DNA from: an uncultured Lachnospiraceae bacterium
GTDB taxonomy: Bacteria > Bacillota > Clostridia > Lachnospirales > Lachnospiraceae
Direction of reading: 5' to 3'
Length of the DNA: 64,000 nt
NCBI GenBank assembly: GCA_945949085.1
Contig: CAMFDJ010000005.1
Span: 62,001 to 126,000 of the forward strand
Position 1 is the stretch's first letter, and each line of letters starts with the position of its first letter. A program made the translations under genes and the position numbers. Of the stretch, positions 53,947-62,623 are shown piece by piece. The notes under the pieces are model-generated. The model was given only the letters and a program-made list of their open reading frames with translations, did not search any database and was not told where the DNA came from.

Positions 53947-54861
53947 ATGGAAAATAAAGATGTAATCAGCAGAATGGAAGAGGCCTATGCCAAAATGAGC
54001 AAGGGACATAAGAAAATTGCTTCCTATATTATGGATCACTATGAGACGGCTGTTTTTATGACAGCCGCAAAGCTTGGCAGTGAACTGGGGATCAGCGAAT
54101 CAACGGTCGTGCGTTTTGCCGCCGGCCTCGGTTATGACGGATATCCGCAGTTTCAGAGTGCGCTGGAGGAGTGGGTGCGCGGAAACTGGAATACCGTGCA
54201 TAAGGTGGGTATTAAGTATGGAAAAAGCTCCCAGTCTGAAATCGTGACATCGGTATTACAGGCTGATATGGAAAAAATTGCCGATACCATTCAACATCTT
54301 GATCCGGCATCATTTGAAGCAGCGGTCGATATGATTCTTTCGGCAAAGCATATTTATGTCATTGGGCTTAGAAGCTGTGAGCCGCTTGCGGGATTCTTGA
54401 GTTTTTATCTGTCCATGATACGTGGAGATGTCATACAACTGAATACCACATCCATGACGGAGCTGTTTGAACAGATGATCCGTGTCAGTGATGAGGATTG
54501 TGTGATCGGAATCAGTTTTCCGCGCTATTCCATGCGTACACTGAAGGCTTTGGAGTTCGCCAACGATAGGAATGCAAAGGTGATCACCATTACAGACAGC
54601 GTACATTCTCCCATGAATTTATATTCCTCCTGCAATCTTCTTGCGCGCAGCGATATGGTTTCTATTGTGGATTCGCTTGTTGCCCCCTTAAGTCTGATCA
54701 ATGCACTTGTTGTTGCACTCTGTGTGAAGGCACCGGAGCAGGCAATCAGTAATTTAAAGGAATTGGAACGGGTATGGGGAAATTATCAGGTTTATCTGAA
54801 CGATGAGATCAATTTCATTGACGATGAACCGATCCTGGATAACTCTTTGACAAAGGAATAA
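53947..54861 (+). CDS. MurR/RpiR family transcriptional regulator with SIS domain
   Basis: 304 residues. N-terminal HTH_6 (KKIASYIMDHYETAVFMTAAKLGSELGISESTVVRFAAGLGYDGYPQFQ), then a SIS sugar-phosphate isomerase-like domain from about 125 (SAKHIYVIGLRSCEPLAGFLSFYL). The family responds to sugar phosphates. AGGTAGGA sits before ATG 53947; the longer frame from 53869 is polar and lacks a ribosome binding site. The next gene, an HI0933-type flavoprotein, starts 6 bases after the stop, so the two are co-expressed. No sugar genes are near. Confidence 0.92.
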   Translation: MENKDVISRMEEAYAKMSKGHKKIASYIMDHYETAVFMTAAKLGSELGISESTVVRFAAGLGYDGYPQFQSALEEWVRGNWNTVHKVGIKYGKSSQSEIVTSVLQADMEKIADTIQHLDPASFEAAVDMILSAKHIYVIGLRSCEPLAGFLSFYLSMIRGDVIQLNTTSMTELFEQMIRVSDEDCVIGISFPRYSMRTLKALEFANDRNAKVITITDSVHSPMNLYSSCNLLARSDMVSIVDSLVAPLSLINALVVALCVKAPEQAISNLKELERVWGNYQVYLNDEINFIDDEPILDNSLTKE

Positions 54862-54867
54862 TGCAGC

Positions 54868-56214
54868 ATGAGCAAAATAATTGTAGTCGGTGGTGGGCCG
54901 GCCGGAATGATGGCGGCAATCAAAAGTGCTGAGAGTGGGAATCAGGTCATTTTATTGGAACAAAATGAAAAATTGGGGAAAAAGCTTTTTATCACCGGAA
55001 AGGGAAGATGTAATGTGACAAATGCCTGCGATACACAGACGTTATTGTCTCATGTGATCTCTAATCCGAAATTCCTGTATCCTGCTTTTTATGCGTTCGA
55101 TTCGGATGCCTGTATGGCTTTTTTTGAACAACTTGGCGTAAAGCTGAAGGTGGAACGGGGAAACCGTGTTTTTCCTGTGAGCGATCATTCTTCCGATATT
55201 ATAAAAGCACTTTCCTATGAAATGCGTCGCCTGGGTGTGGAGGTCAGGCTGCAAACAACGGTTGCCGGGCTGATCACAGAAGAGCTTATGCAAGAGGCAG
55301 CTTCGACACAAGAGAATGGGAAATGCCTCTCAGCGCAGAAAGAAAAGAAACAGAAAAAAAAATCAGCCGTCTATAAAAGCTTTTGTGAGGGAGTCGTGCT
55401 TTCTGATGGGACACAGCTTTTGGCGGATGCTGTGATTCTGGCAACGGGTGGTGTCTCTTATCCGCTTACAGGTGCAAACGGATCAGGGCTTGAGATGGCA
55501 AGCGGTGCGGGTATGCAGGTGACACCGCTTTATCCGGCACTTGTTCCGCTTAGGACAAAAGAAGCATGGGGACATGCGCTCATGGGATTGTCGCTTCGCA
55601 ATGTGTCTGTCACCATCAGGCAAGGCAAAAAGAACCTATATGAAGGTTTCGGAGAAATGCTTTTTACCCATAATGGGGTAAGCGGACCGCTGATTCTGTC
55701 AGCGAGCAGTCTGCTTACCGAGAAACTGCAGAATGGTGAAATGGAACTGCTGATTGACTTAAAACCGGCGCTGGATGATGCGCAGCTTGATAAACGTCTG
55801 CTTCGTGATTTTGAAAAAATGCAAGGGAAAACAATAAAAAATGCGATGATAGCGCTTTTGCCGGGAAGATTGATCGAGCCGGTGCTCAGGCAGGCCGGTA
55901 TGAATCCGGAGCAAAAGGTTGCCACAGTTTCAAAGGTGCAAAGACAATCTGTTGTGGATGCGCTCAAGCACTTGAAACTGACGGTTACCGGAACGGCTGA
56001 CTTTAAGGAGGCCATTATTACGCACGGCGGGATCGCGGTGAAAGAAGTGAATCCCTCCACGATGGAAGCTAAGCGTATCAGAGCACTTTTTCCGGCAGGA
56101 GAATGTCTGGATCTGGATGCACTGACAGGAGGGTTCAATCTGCAGATTGCATGGTCGACCGGTTATCTGGCAGGAATCCATGCGGGTATGTGCAAGAAGC
56201 AAAATAAAGACTAA
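54868..56214 (+). CDS. NAD(P)/FAD-dependent oxidoreductase of the HI0933 (YhiN) family
   Basis: 448 residues. N-terminal FAD-binding IIVVGGGPAGMMAAIKSA (GxGxxG), GKGRCNVTNAC and the late GECLDLDALTGGFNLQIAWSTGYLAG are family hallmarks. The charged segment near 150-172 (QKEKKQKKKSAV) is an insertion. The physiological reaction is not established. ATG starts 6 bases after the RpiR gene with a weak ribosome binding site, suggesting coupling. cmk follows 64 bases later. Confidence 0.92.
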   Translation: MSKIIVVGGGPAGMMAAIKSAESGNQVILLEQNEKLGKKLFITGKGRCNVTNACDTQTLLSHVISNPKFLYPAFYAFDSDACMAFFEQLGVKLKVERGNRVFPVSDHSSDIIKALSYEMRRLGVEVRLQTTVAGLITEELMQEAASTQENGKCLSAQKEKKQKKKSAVYKSFCEGVVLSDGTQLLADAVILATGGVSYPLTGANGSGLEMASGAGMQVTPLYPALVPLRTKEAWGHALMGLSLRNVSVTIRQGKKNLYEGFGEMLFTHNGVSGPLILSASSLLTEKLQNGEMELLIDLKPALDDAQLDKRLLRDFEKMQGKTIKNAMIALLPGRLIEPVLRQAGMNPEQKVATVSKVQRQSVVDALKHLKLTVTGTADFKEAIITHGGIAVKEVNPSTMEAKRIRALFPAGECLDLDALTGGFNLQIAWSTGYLAGIHAGMCKKQNKD

Positions 56215-56278
56215 AAAGTGATAACGTTGTTTATTAACTGTACGGAATAGAGAGAAAAACGGGAAAAGGAGATTTTGT

Positions 56279-56953
56279 ATGAGCTTTAATGTAGCAATTG
56301 ATGGACCGGCAGGCGCAGGAAAAAGTACGATTGCCAAACAGGTCGCAAGAAAGGAAGGTTTTATTTATGTGGATACAGGAGCAATGTATCGTGCGATGGC
56401 CTATTATCTTCTGCAACAGGGAATAGATGGAAATGACAGCGAGGCAATCAGCCGGGCATGCACAGATGCAGAGATATCACTGCGGTATGAGAACGGAGAA
56501 CAGGTTGTACTGTTAAACGGTGAAAATGTGAACGGTGTGATCCGCACGGAGCAGGTAAGTCGCATGGCATCCGTTTCTTCAGCGAACCCTGATGTGCGTG
56601 TCAGACTGGTTGAACTTCAGAAAAAATTAGCAAAGGTAAATGATGTGGTGATGGATGGACGAGATATCGGCACATGTGTGTTGCCGGATGCTGATGTGAA
56701 GATCTTTCTGACTGCCTCAGCGGCCGTACGGGCAAAAAGACGTTATCTGGAGCTTCATGAGAAAGGAGAAACGGCTGATCTTGCGACAATTGAGGCTGAC
56801 ATTATAGAGCGGGATCATCGTGATATGACCAGAGAACATTCTCCGCTGAAACAGGCAGAGGATGCCAAGCTGCTCGATTCCTCCGACATGACAATTGAGC
56901 AGGTTGTGGATGCGATCATTGCACGAATCGAGCAGGCAAAAAAGGAAAGGTAA
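56279..56953 (+). CDS. cmk: Cytidylate kinase
   Basis: 224 residues. Phosphorylates CMP/dCMP. P-loop DGPAGAGKST (about 7-16), YVDTGAMYRAMA, VVMDGRDIGTCVLPDADVKIFLTASA and a late RDHRDMTREHSPLKQAEDA are family signatures. GGAGAT precedes the ATG. The order cmk-ispH-rpsA is common in clostridia; ispH starts 6 bases after the stop. Confidence 0.97.
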   Translation: MSFNVAIDGPAGAGKSTIAKQVARKEGFIYVDTGAMYRAMAYYLLQQGIDGNDSEAISRACTDAEISLRYENGEQVVLLNGENVNGVIRTEQVSRMASVSSANPDVRVRLVELQKKLAKVNDVVMDGRDIGTCVLPDADVKIFLTASAAVRAKRRYLELHEKGETADLATIEADIIERDHRDMTREHSPLKQAEDAKLLDSSDMTIEQVVDAIIARIEQAKKER

Positions 56954-56959
56954 ACGGCA

Positions 56960-57808
56960 GTGGAAGTGATTATGGCAAAATCGGCTGGCTTTTGCTTTGG
57001 CGTAAAGCGGGCTGTTGATATGGTTTATGAACAGATTGATACCGGTAAAAAAATATACACTTACGGACCAATCATTCACAATGAAGAAGTGGTGGGAGAA
57101 CTGGAGAAAAAAGGTGTGACGGTGATGAAAGAACTTAAGGAGCTGTCACAGCAGGAAAAAGGGATTGTTGTCATCCGTTCGCACGGAGTTGACAGAAAGG
57201 TTTATGAGACAATCGAAAACTCCGGTCATACAGTTGCAGATGCGACCTGTCCCTTTGTGAAAAAGATCCATACGATTGTGCAAAAGCAAAGCAGTGAAGG
57301 ACGCAGAATCATCATAATCGGTAATGCCGGGCATCCCGAGGTAGAAGCAATCTGCGGCTGGTGCAAGTCTGCTCCGGTTGTTGTGGAGTCGGAGGAAGAA
57401 GCACGGCAATTTTCGGCAAATCCGGGAGAAAAATTCTGCATCGTTTCGCAAACGACATTTAACTACAATAAATTTCAAGATTTAGTTGAAATTTTCCGTG
57501 AAAAAGGTTATGATATAGTTGTTGTGAATACGATTTGTAACGCAACAGAGGAGAGACAGACTGAAGCGCGGCAGATTGCGCAGAAGGTTGATGTGATGAT
57601 AGTGATAGGCGGTACTCACAGTTCTAACAGCAGAAAACTGTACGAGATCTGTAAGGCGGAATGTGAGAACACTTATTTCATACAAACACTGGAAGATTTA
57701 CATTTAGAGTTACCCGAATCAGCCAGGTCGGTAGGAATTACCGCTGGGGCGTCTACCCCGAACAATATTATTGAGGAGGTTCAAAATTATGTCAGAATTA
57801 ACTTTTGA
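56960..57808 (+). CDS. ispH: 4-hydroxy-3-methylbut-2-enyl diphosphate reductase IspH, GTG start
   Basis: 282 residues. Last step of the non-mevalonate (MEP) isoprenoid pathway. The three [4Fe-4S] cysteines are Cys12 (GFCFGV), Cys97 (ATCPFV) and Cys193 (NTICNATEER), with substrate His40 (IIHNE) and His125 (AGHPE). GTG 56960 is chosen because AAAGG sits about 9 bases upstream and it gives the family N terminus (MEVIMAKSAGFC); ATG 56972 is the alternative. The last 20 bases overlap rpsA in another frame. In many clostridia IspH and S1 are fused into one protein; here they are separate but overlapping. Confidence 0.97.
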   Translation: MEVIMAKSAGFCFGVKRAVDMVYEQIDTGKKIYTYGPIIHNEEVVGELEKKGVTVMKELKELSQQEKGIVVIRSHGVDRKVYETIENSGHTVADATCPFVKKIHTIVQKQSSEGRRIIIIGNAGHPEVEAICGWCKSAPVVVESEEEARQFSANPGEKFCIVSQTTFNYNKFQDLVEIFREKGYDIVVVNTICNATEERQTEARQIAQKVDVMIVIGGTHSSNSRKLYEICKAECENTYFIQTLEDLHLELPESARSVGITAGASTPNNIIEEVQNYVRINF

Positions 57809-58946
57809 ACAGATGTTAGAAGAATCATTTAAAACAATTCATAATGGAGAGGTAGTCGAAGGTACAGTGATCGATGTAAAGGCTGATGAAGCTATTTTAA
57901 ATATCGGATACAAGTCAGACGGTATTCTTACAAGAAACGAATACACAAATGAACCGAATGTCGATCTGACGACTGTTTTGAAACCCGGAGACAAGATGGA
58001 AGTAAAGGTCGTGAAAGTAAACGACGGTGACGGACAGGTAATCCTGTCATACAAGAGACTCGCTCTTGAAAAAGGAAATAAGAGAATTGAGGATGCTTAC
58101 AATAACAAGGAAGTCCTTACAGCTAAGGTAGCACAGGTACTGGATGGCGGACTGAGCGTTGTAGTAGATGAAGTTCGTATCTTTATTCCTGCAAGCCTTG
58201 TATCTAATGTTTATGAGAAGGATCTGACCAAGTATGCAGGCCAGGAGATTGAATTCGTGATTACGGAATATAATCCGAGAAAGAGACGCTATATCGGTGA
58301 CCGGAAGCAGCTTATGGTTGCAAAGAAATTAGAAGCACAGAAAGCTCTTTTTGAGAGAATCGCAGTTGGTGATGTTGTAGAAGGTACTGTTAAGAATGTG
58401 ACAGATTTCGGTGTATTCATCGATCTGGGCGGCGCAGACGGTCTGCTTCATATCTCTGAGATGTCATGGGGACATGTTGAGAATCCGAAGAAGGTATTCA
58501 AGGTTGGTGATCAGGTAAAAGCGCTGATCAAAGATATTGACGGAACAAAGATTGCTCTGAGCCTGAAATTTGATGATACCAATCCGTGGAAGGATGCAGA
58601 AAGCAAATATGCAGCAGGCAGCGTGGTAACAGGTAAGGTTGCCAGAATGACAGATTTCGGTGCATTTGTTGAACTTGAGCCGGGTGTAGATGCACTGCTT
58701 CATGTTTCACAGATTTCCAAGGATCATATTGAAAAACCGTCAGATGTATTAAAAGTAGGTGATGAAGTAACAGCTAAGGTTGTTGATTTCAATGCAGAAG
58801 ATAAGAAGATCAGCTTGAGCATGAAGGCACTTCTTGCTCCGGAACCAAAGGAAGAAGCAGAGGAAGCTGCAGAGACAGAGGATGCTGATGTTGTATCAGT
58901 TGATATCGATGCTGTAATCGCTGCTGAAGATGCAACAGAAGAGTAA
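57789..58946 (+). CDS. rpsA: Ribosomal protein S1-like protein with four S1 domains
   Basis: 385 residues, four S1 domains at about 17-85, 100-170, 185-255 and 270-340 (GTVIDVKADEAILNIGYKSDG; AKVAQVLDGGLSVVV; GTVKNVTDFGVFIDLGGADG; GKVARMTDFGAFVELEPGVD), then an acidic tail. It binds mRNA on the 30S subunit or acts in RNA metabolism. E. coli S1 has six domains; four is usual for Gram-positives. The start is ATG 57789 with AGGAGG (57774-57779) lying inside ispH, so translation of the two is linked. Ends at a good terminator. Confidence 0.93.
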   Translation: MSELTFEQMLEESFKTIHNGEVVEGTVIDVKADEAILNIGYKSDGILTRNEYTNEPNVDLTTVLKPGDKMEVKVVKVNDGDGQVILSYKRLALEKGNKRIEDAYNNKEVLTAKVAQVLDGGLSVVVDEVRIFIPASLVSNVYEKDLTKYAGQEIEFVITEYNPRKRRYIGDRKQLMVAKKLEAQKALFERIAVGDVVEGTVKNVTDFGVFIDLGGADGLLHISEMSWGHVENPKKVFKVGDQVKALIKDIDGTKIALSLKFDDTNPWKDAESKYAAGSVVTGKVARMTDFGAFVELEPGVDALLHVSQISKDHIEKPSDVLKVGDEVTAKVVDFNAEDKKISLSMKALLAPEPKEEAEEAAETEDADVVSVDIDAVIAAEDATEE

Positions 58947-58981
58947 AATATAAGCTGAATCATAATGAAAATGAAGAATAG

Positions 58982-59015
58982 GACTGTATGGAAATTCATA
59001 CAGTCTTTTCTTTTT
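58982..59015 (+). terminator. Terminator of rpsA
   Basis: Perfect 9-bp stem GACTGTATG (58982-58990) / CATACAGTC (58997-59005), six-base loop, followed by TTTTCTTTTT. It lies before the cheR ATG at 59031 and shows that an earlier in-frame ATG at 58965 is not the start. Confidence 0.92.
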
Positions 59016-59030
59016 AGTGAGGAATTCAGA

Positions 59031-59807
59031 ATGAGCATATACGATTATGAATATTTCAAAAGAGCAGTATACGATCTGACAAAGATCGATCTGAATGCTT
59101 ATAAAGAAAAGCAGATGAAGAGGCGCATAGATACACTGATTGCAAAAAACGGCATCACGGGTTACGAGAATTATGTGCAGCTTTTAAAGACAGATTCTGT
59201 CAGATTTGAAGAATTTGTCAATTATCTGACGATCAATGTGTCGGAATTTTACCGTAATCCTGACCAGTGGGAATTCCTGGATCAGCTGGTGATTCCTGAA
59301 CTTTTGCAGAAATTCGGCAGAAATCTGAAAATCTGGAGTGCGGCCTGCTCGACAGGAGATGAACCATACTCCCTTGTCATGACACTCTCGAAGCATATTC
59401 CGCTGTCGCAGATCAGGATCATCGCAACGGATATCGACAAGCAGGTGATTGAAAAAGCAAAGGCGGGATTGTATGCGGAAAAGAGTTTAAATGACCTGCC
59501 TGATGCGTTCAAACAGAAATATTTCACAAAAATCGGGAAATCCTATCAGATCAGCGATGAGATTAAAAAATGCGTGGAGTTCCGTCAGCATAATCTCTTA
59601 AAGGACCCGTATCCGTCCGACTGCCATCTGATTGTCTGCCGGAATGTGCTGATCTATTTCACGGAGGAGGCAAAGGACGAGGTCTTTCGCAAATTCAGCG
59701 AGAATATTGTGAAAGGTGGCTGTCTGTTTATCGGCAGCACGGAGCAGATTCTGAATTATAAGGATATGGGATATTATCGGAAGAATTCTTTCTTTTATGG
59801 GAAGTAA
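59031..59807 (+). CDS. CheR-type protein-glutamate O-methyltransferase, orphan
   Basis: 258 residues. N-terminal helical domain (DYEYFKRAVYDLTKIDLNAYKEKQMKRRID) and SAM-binding methyltransferase domain with WSAACSTGDEPYSLVM and HLIVCRNVLIYF. CheR methylates chemoreceptor glutamates. GAGGAA before the ATG supports this start over the one at 58965. No che, mcp or flagellar gene is in the window, so it may serve a distant chemotaxis system or another receptor. Followed by a bidirectional terminator. Confidence 0.92.
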   Translation: MSIYDYEYFKRAVYDLTKIDLNAYKEKQMKRRIDTLIAKNGITGYENYVQLLKTDSVRFEEFVNYLTINVSEFYRNPDQWEFLDQLVIPELLQKFGRNLKIWSAACSTGDEPYSLVMTLSKHIPLSQIRIIATDIDKQVIEKAKAGLYAEKSLNDLPDAFKQKYFTKIGKSYQISDEIKKCVEFRQHNLLKDPYPSDCHLIVCRNVLIYFTEEAKDEVFRKFSENIVKGGCLFIGSTEQILNYKDMGYYRKNSFFYGK

Positions 59808-59861
59808 GTTTCAGATCATCATACAAGCAGATAAGCAAAATATGCTATGTGAGCGGAAAAG

Positions 59862-59905
59862 AAAAACATCGGTTTCTATCAGGAAAATGGAAACCGATGT
59901 TTTTT
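59862..59905. terminator. Bidirectional terminator between cheR and the exonuclease gene
   Basis: 15-bp perfect stem AAAAACATCGGTTTC (59862-59876) / complement at 59890-59904, 13-base loop. T-runs flank it on both strands. It abuts the exonuclease stop codon at 59907. Confidence 0.95.
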
Positions 59906-59906
59906 A

Positions 59907-61022
59907 TTATTTCTCAGCAAGTGCCCCATGCGCCAGCATATCCAGAATATGCAACGCATATTTATAGAACTGCGATGGAGAACGCTTGATCTCCTCAGTG
60001 AGCAGGAAGAAACAGATTTTATCCTCGTAATCCCGCTTGAACACAGGGGTAAAAATCAGATCCCACTGTGGCAGGAATGCGCCTTCTTTTTTGGTATAAC
60101 AGGTTTTTGCGGTTGCCTGTGTGCGGTAATCCTTGTCCACAAAAGAGGCAACGGATTTGTGGATGGCCGTATCCTCAGCAGGCAGATAGTAGTAATCCTT
60201 GTAGTTGCTGTAAAAATACTTCATGGTCTCGTAATAGATCGGGACTTTCAGATATCCTTCATCTTCGGAAGCGCTGAAACGACAACCGCGGCCGGAGAGA
60301 ACAATCTCTTTTGGGAACGGGACAGGAAAACGAAGCTTCATCAGAACTTCCGTCTGTTCATTCCCGTCTGTATCCGTATACTTGTTGGCCAGCACCTTTA
60401 CGACCTTAAATGGCTGCAGGAACATATCCGCGTAGGTCAGGATCGGAAGGAGCTGCAGCATGCCGCGCATATCGTCGGCGTTGTGCAACAGCAGAAGCTT
60501 TTCCGACTGTTCTGACAGGCTGAGCGTATAGTCCTTGTAGATCCGGATCAGCTCACCGCCGTTGTAGGTGTCCTCTCTTGTAATCCCAAGGTATGCTTCC
60601 ACTGTTTTTTGTTTCACATTTTCCAGACCGAGCATTTTTTTGTAGGGCATAATCCGTTTGTAGATATCGATGCCTTCCATATCGGAAAACGGTTCCTTCA
60701 GCTTATATTGCAGACATTTCTGACGGAGATAAGGAATGTCGAAATTGTTGCCGTTATAGTGGACAAGCACCTGATGGCTTCTGCATTTTTGCAGAAAGGC
60801 AAGCAGAATATTGCGCTCCTCCGCAGGCGATTGTGCAAACCACTGGATCAGGTGAATCTGACCGTGCTCAAAAAAAATACAGCCGATCATATACAGGGAA
60901 GAAGAGCGCGCTGTAAAGCCTGTCGTCTCGATATCAACAAATAAAATATCCTCCGGCTCGGCGATCTTGTCAAGCGGATAGGTCAAAAGCTTAGGGGATA
61001 AAAGAGATTGAATTGTTTTCAT
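59907..61022 (-). CDS. RNase H-like exonuclease domain protein (YprB type)
   Basis: 371 residues. Residues 25-190 form a DnaQ/RNase H-like fold of the PF13482 type: FVDIETTGF (Asp-x-Glu), LVHYNGNNFDIPYLRQKC, and LLLHNADDMRGM with the later Asp. These acidic residues would bind two metals for 3'-5' nuclease activity. The C-terminal ~170 residues are unassigned. It resembles YprB of Bacillus, which lies next to a helicase; no helicase is here. Read on the - strand, GGAG precedes the ATG. It is divergent from rnfC, and the repeats at 61053-61169 are immediately upstream. Confidence 0.88.
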   Translation of the reverse strand: MKTIQSLLSPKLLTYPLDKIAEPEDILFVDIETTGFTARSSSLYMIGCIFFEHGQIHLIQWFAQSPAEERNILLAFLQKCRSHQVLVHYNGNNFDIPYLRQKCLQYKLKEPFSDMEGIDIYKRIMPYKKMLGLENVKQKTVEAYLGITREDTYNGGELIRIYKDYTLSLSEQSEKLLLLHNADDMRGMLQLLPILTYADMFLQPFKVVKVLANKYTDTDGNEQTEVLMKLRFPVPFPKEIVLSGRGCRFSASEDEGYLKVPIYYETMKYFYSNYKDYYYLPAEDTAIHKSVASFVDKDYRTQATAKTCYTKKEGAFLPQWDLIFTPVFKRDYEDKICFFLLTEEIKRSPSQFYKYALHILDMLAHGALAEK

Positions 61023-61052
61023 TTCTGCTCCGTTCTGTTATTTGTTAAATTT

Positions 61053-61169
61053 CAGTACAATCAATGAGTCTTTTTATGAATACAGTACAGAAAATAGTAC
61101 TTTTTTGTATTCAGTACCAAAAAAAGTACTTTCATTCATTATGTACTGATAATAGCACAAATTTGGTGA
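61053..61169. repeat. Four degenerate 29-30 bp direct repeats with paired GTAC cores
   Basis: Units start at 61053, 61083, 61112 and 61141. Units 1-3 begin CAGTAC, unit 4 ATGTAC. A second AGTAC-like core follows 12 bases later in each (AGTC, AGTAC, AGTAC, AGCAC), and in the first two full units it is followed by a T-run. GTAC cores at 61085, 61097, 61114, 61126 and 61143 alternate 12 and 17 bases apart. AGTACTTTTTT and AAAAAAGTACT (61096-61106, 61120-61130) are also inverted repeats. It lies between the divergent exonuclease and rnfC genes. Confidence 0.8.
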
Positions 61170-61198
61170 AAAAAGTAGCATTTTCGCATAAAAAATAG

Positions 61199-61204
61199 TA
61201 TAGT
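61199..61204 (+). promoter_or_regulatory. Possible -10 of the rnf operon, poor -35
   Basis: TATAGT lies 82 bases before the rnfC ATG and 30 bases after the last CAGTAC-type repeat. No good -35 lies 16-18 bases upstream, which would fit a promoter needing an activator. Confidence 0.35.
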
Positions 61205-61286
61205 AGAGGCAGGGTCTGCACAAGCTGTCGTTTTCGGGCGGATGGCTTTCATCAGACAAAAAGTAAGAGGAGAAGGAAGGAAAAAT

Positions 61287-62609
61287 ATGGCTGGAAAATT
61301 AACCTTTCACGGCGGTATCCATCCGTATGACGGCAAGGATTTAAGTAAGGATAAGCCGATTACGGATATTTTGCCGACAGGCGACCTAGTATATCCCCTG
61401 TCACAGCACATCGGAGCGCCTGCCGTACCAATTGTCCAAAAAGGAGATCATGTACTGACCGGACAGAAGATTGCAGAGGCGGGAGGTTTTGTGTCAGCGC
61501 CGATCTATGCGACGGTTTCAGGCACTGTCAAAGCGATTGAACCCCATCGTGTCGTAGTGGGGGACGCAATTCATTCCATTGTGATAGAAAATGACGGAAA
61601 ATATGAGGAAGTGGACTACGGGGAGACGAAACCCTTGGAAGCGCACACCAAAGAGGAAATCTTACGCAAGATTCAGGAGGCCGGTGTGGTCGGCATGGGT
61701 GGTGCAGGCTTTCCGACGCATGTCAAGCTCTCACCGAAGGAGCCGGACAAGATCGAGTATGTGATCGTCAACTGTGCGGAGTGTGAGCCCTATCTGACAA
61801 GTGACTACCGTGTGATGATGGAGACGCCGGAGCGTATTGTCGGCGGGCTGAAATGTTCGCTGGCCCTGTTTGACAATGCAAAGGGCATTCTGGCTGTCGA
61901 GGATAATAAGCCGGATTGTATTGCAAAATTAAAGGAACTGACAAAGGATGAAGAGCGTATTACAGTGAAGACGCTCAAGACAAAATACCCGCAGGGGGCA
62001 GAGCGGCAGCTGATCTACGCGGCAACCGGGCGCGCTATCAATTGTGATATGCTGCCATCGGATGTTGGCTGTATCGTGAACAATGTCGACACGGTCTCTG
62101 CCATTTACGGCGCTGTTTTGGAGAACAAACCGCTGATGTACCGCATTGTGACGGTGACAGGAGATGCCATTGCGGATCCGCGCAATTTCCGCGTCAGGAT
62201 CGGAACCAATTATCATGAGCTCGTGGAGCATGCAGGCGGCTTTGTGCAGGAGCCGGAAAAGATCGTTTCCGGCGGTCCCATGATGGGATTTGCCCTGTTT
62301 GACCTTGATGTGCCGACAACGAAAACGGCATCGGCGCTTTTATGTATGAAGAAGGATGAGGTCTCTGCTGCGGAGCCGTCTGCCTGCATCAATTGCGGCA
62401 TGTGCGTGGAGGCATGTCCGGGGCGTGTCCTTCCGGCGCGGCTTGCAAAGATGGCAGAGCGTGGCGATAAGGAAGGCTTTGTGGCGATGAACGGCATGGA
62501 ATGCTGTGAGTGTGGCTGCTGTAGCTTTGTATGCCCTGCAAAGCGCCCATTGACGCAGGAGATTAAGTCCATGCGTAAAATGATTCTGGCAGACAGAAGA
62601 AAGAAGTAG
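61287..62609 (+). CDS. rnfC: Rnf complex subunit RnfC
   Basis: 440 residues. Peripheral, cytosolic-side subunit of the ferredoxin:NAD+ oxidoreductase. N-terminal FHGGIHPYDGKD, NADH/flavin-like region GVVGMGGAGFPTHVKL with VNCAECEPYLTSDY, and two [4Fe-4S] motifs near the end: CINCGMCVEACP and CCECGCCSFVCP. The complex conserves energy by pumping Na+ or H+. GAAGGAAGG precedes ATG 61287; a longer frame from 61242 is not needed. First gene of rnfC-rnfD-rnfG. Confidence 0.96.
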   Translation: MAGKLTFHGGIHPYDGKDLSKDKPITDILPTGDLVYPLSQHIGAPAVPIVQKGDHVLTGQKIAEAGGFVSAPIYATVSGTVKAIEPHRVVVGDAIHSIVIENDGKYEEVDYGETKPLEAHTKEEILRKIQEAGVVGMGGAGFPTHVKLSPKEPDKIEYVIVNCAECEPYLTSDYRVMMETPERIVGGLKCSLALFDNAKGILAVEDNKPDCIAKLKELTKDEERITVKTLKTKYPQGAERQLIYAATGRAINCDMLPSDVGCIVNNVDTVSAIYGAVLENKPLMYRIVTVTGDAIADPRNFRVRIGTNYHELVEHAGGFVQEPEKIVSGGPMMGFALFDLDVPTTKTASALLCMKKDEVSAAEPSACINCGMCVEACPGRVLPARLAKMAERGDKEGFVAMNGMECCECGCCSFVCPAKRPLTQEIKSMRKMILADRRKK

Positions 62610-62623
62610 ATGAGGAGGTTACT

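Noticed and set aside
58965..59030. Extended N terminus for the CheR protein from ATG 58965
   Set aside because: The extension would be encoded by the rpsA terminator hairpin, and a good ribosome binding site lies before ATG 59031.
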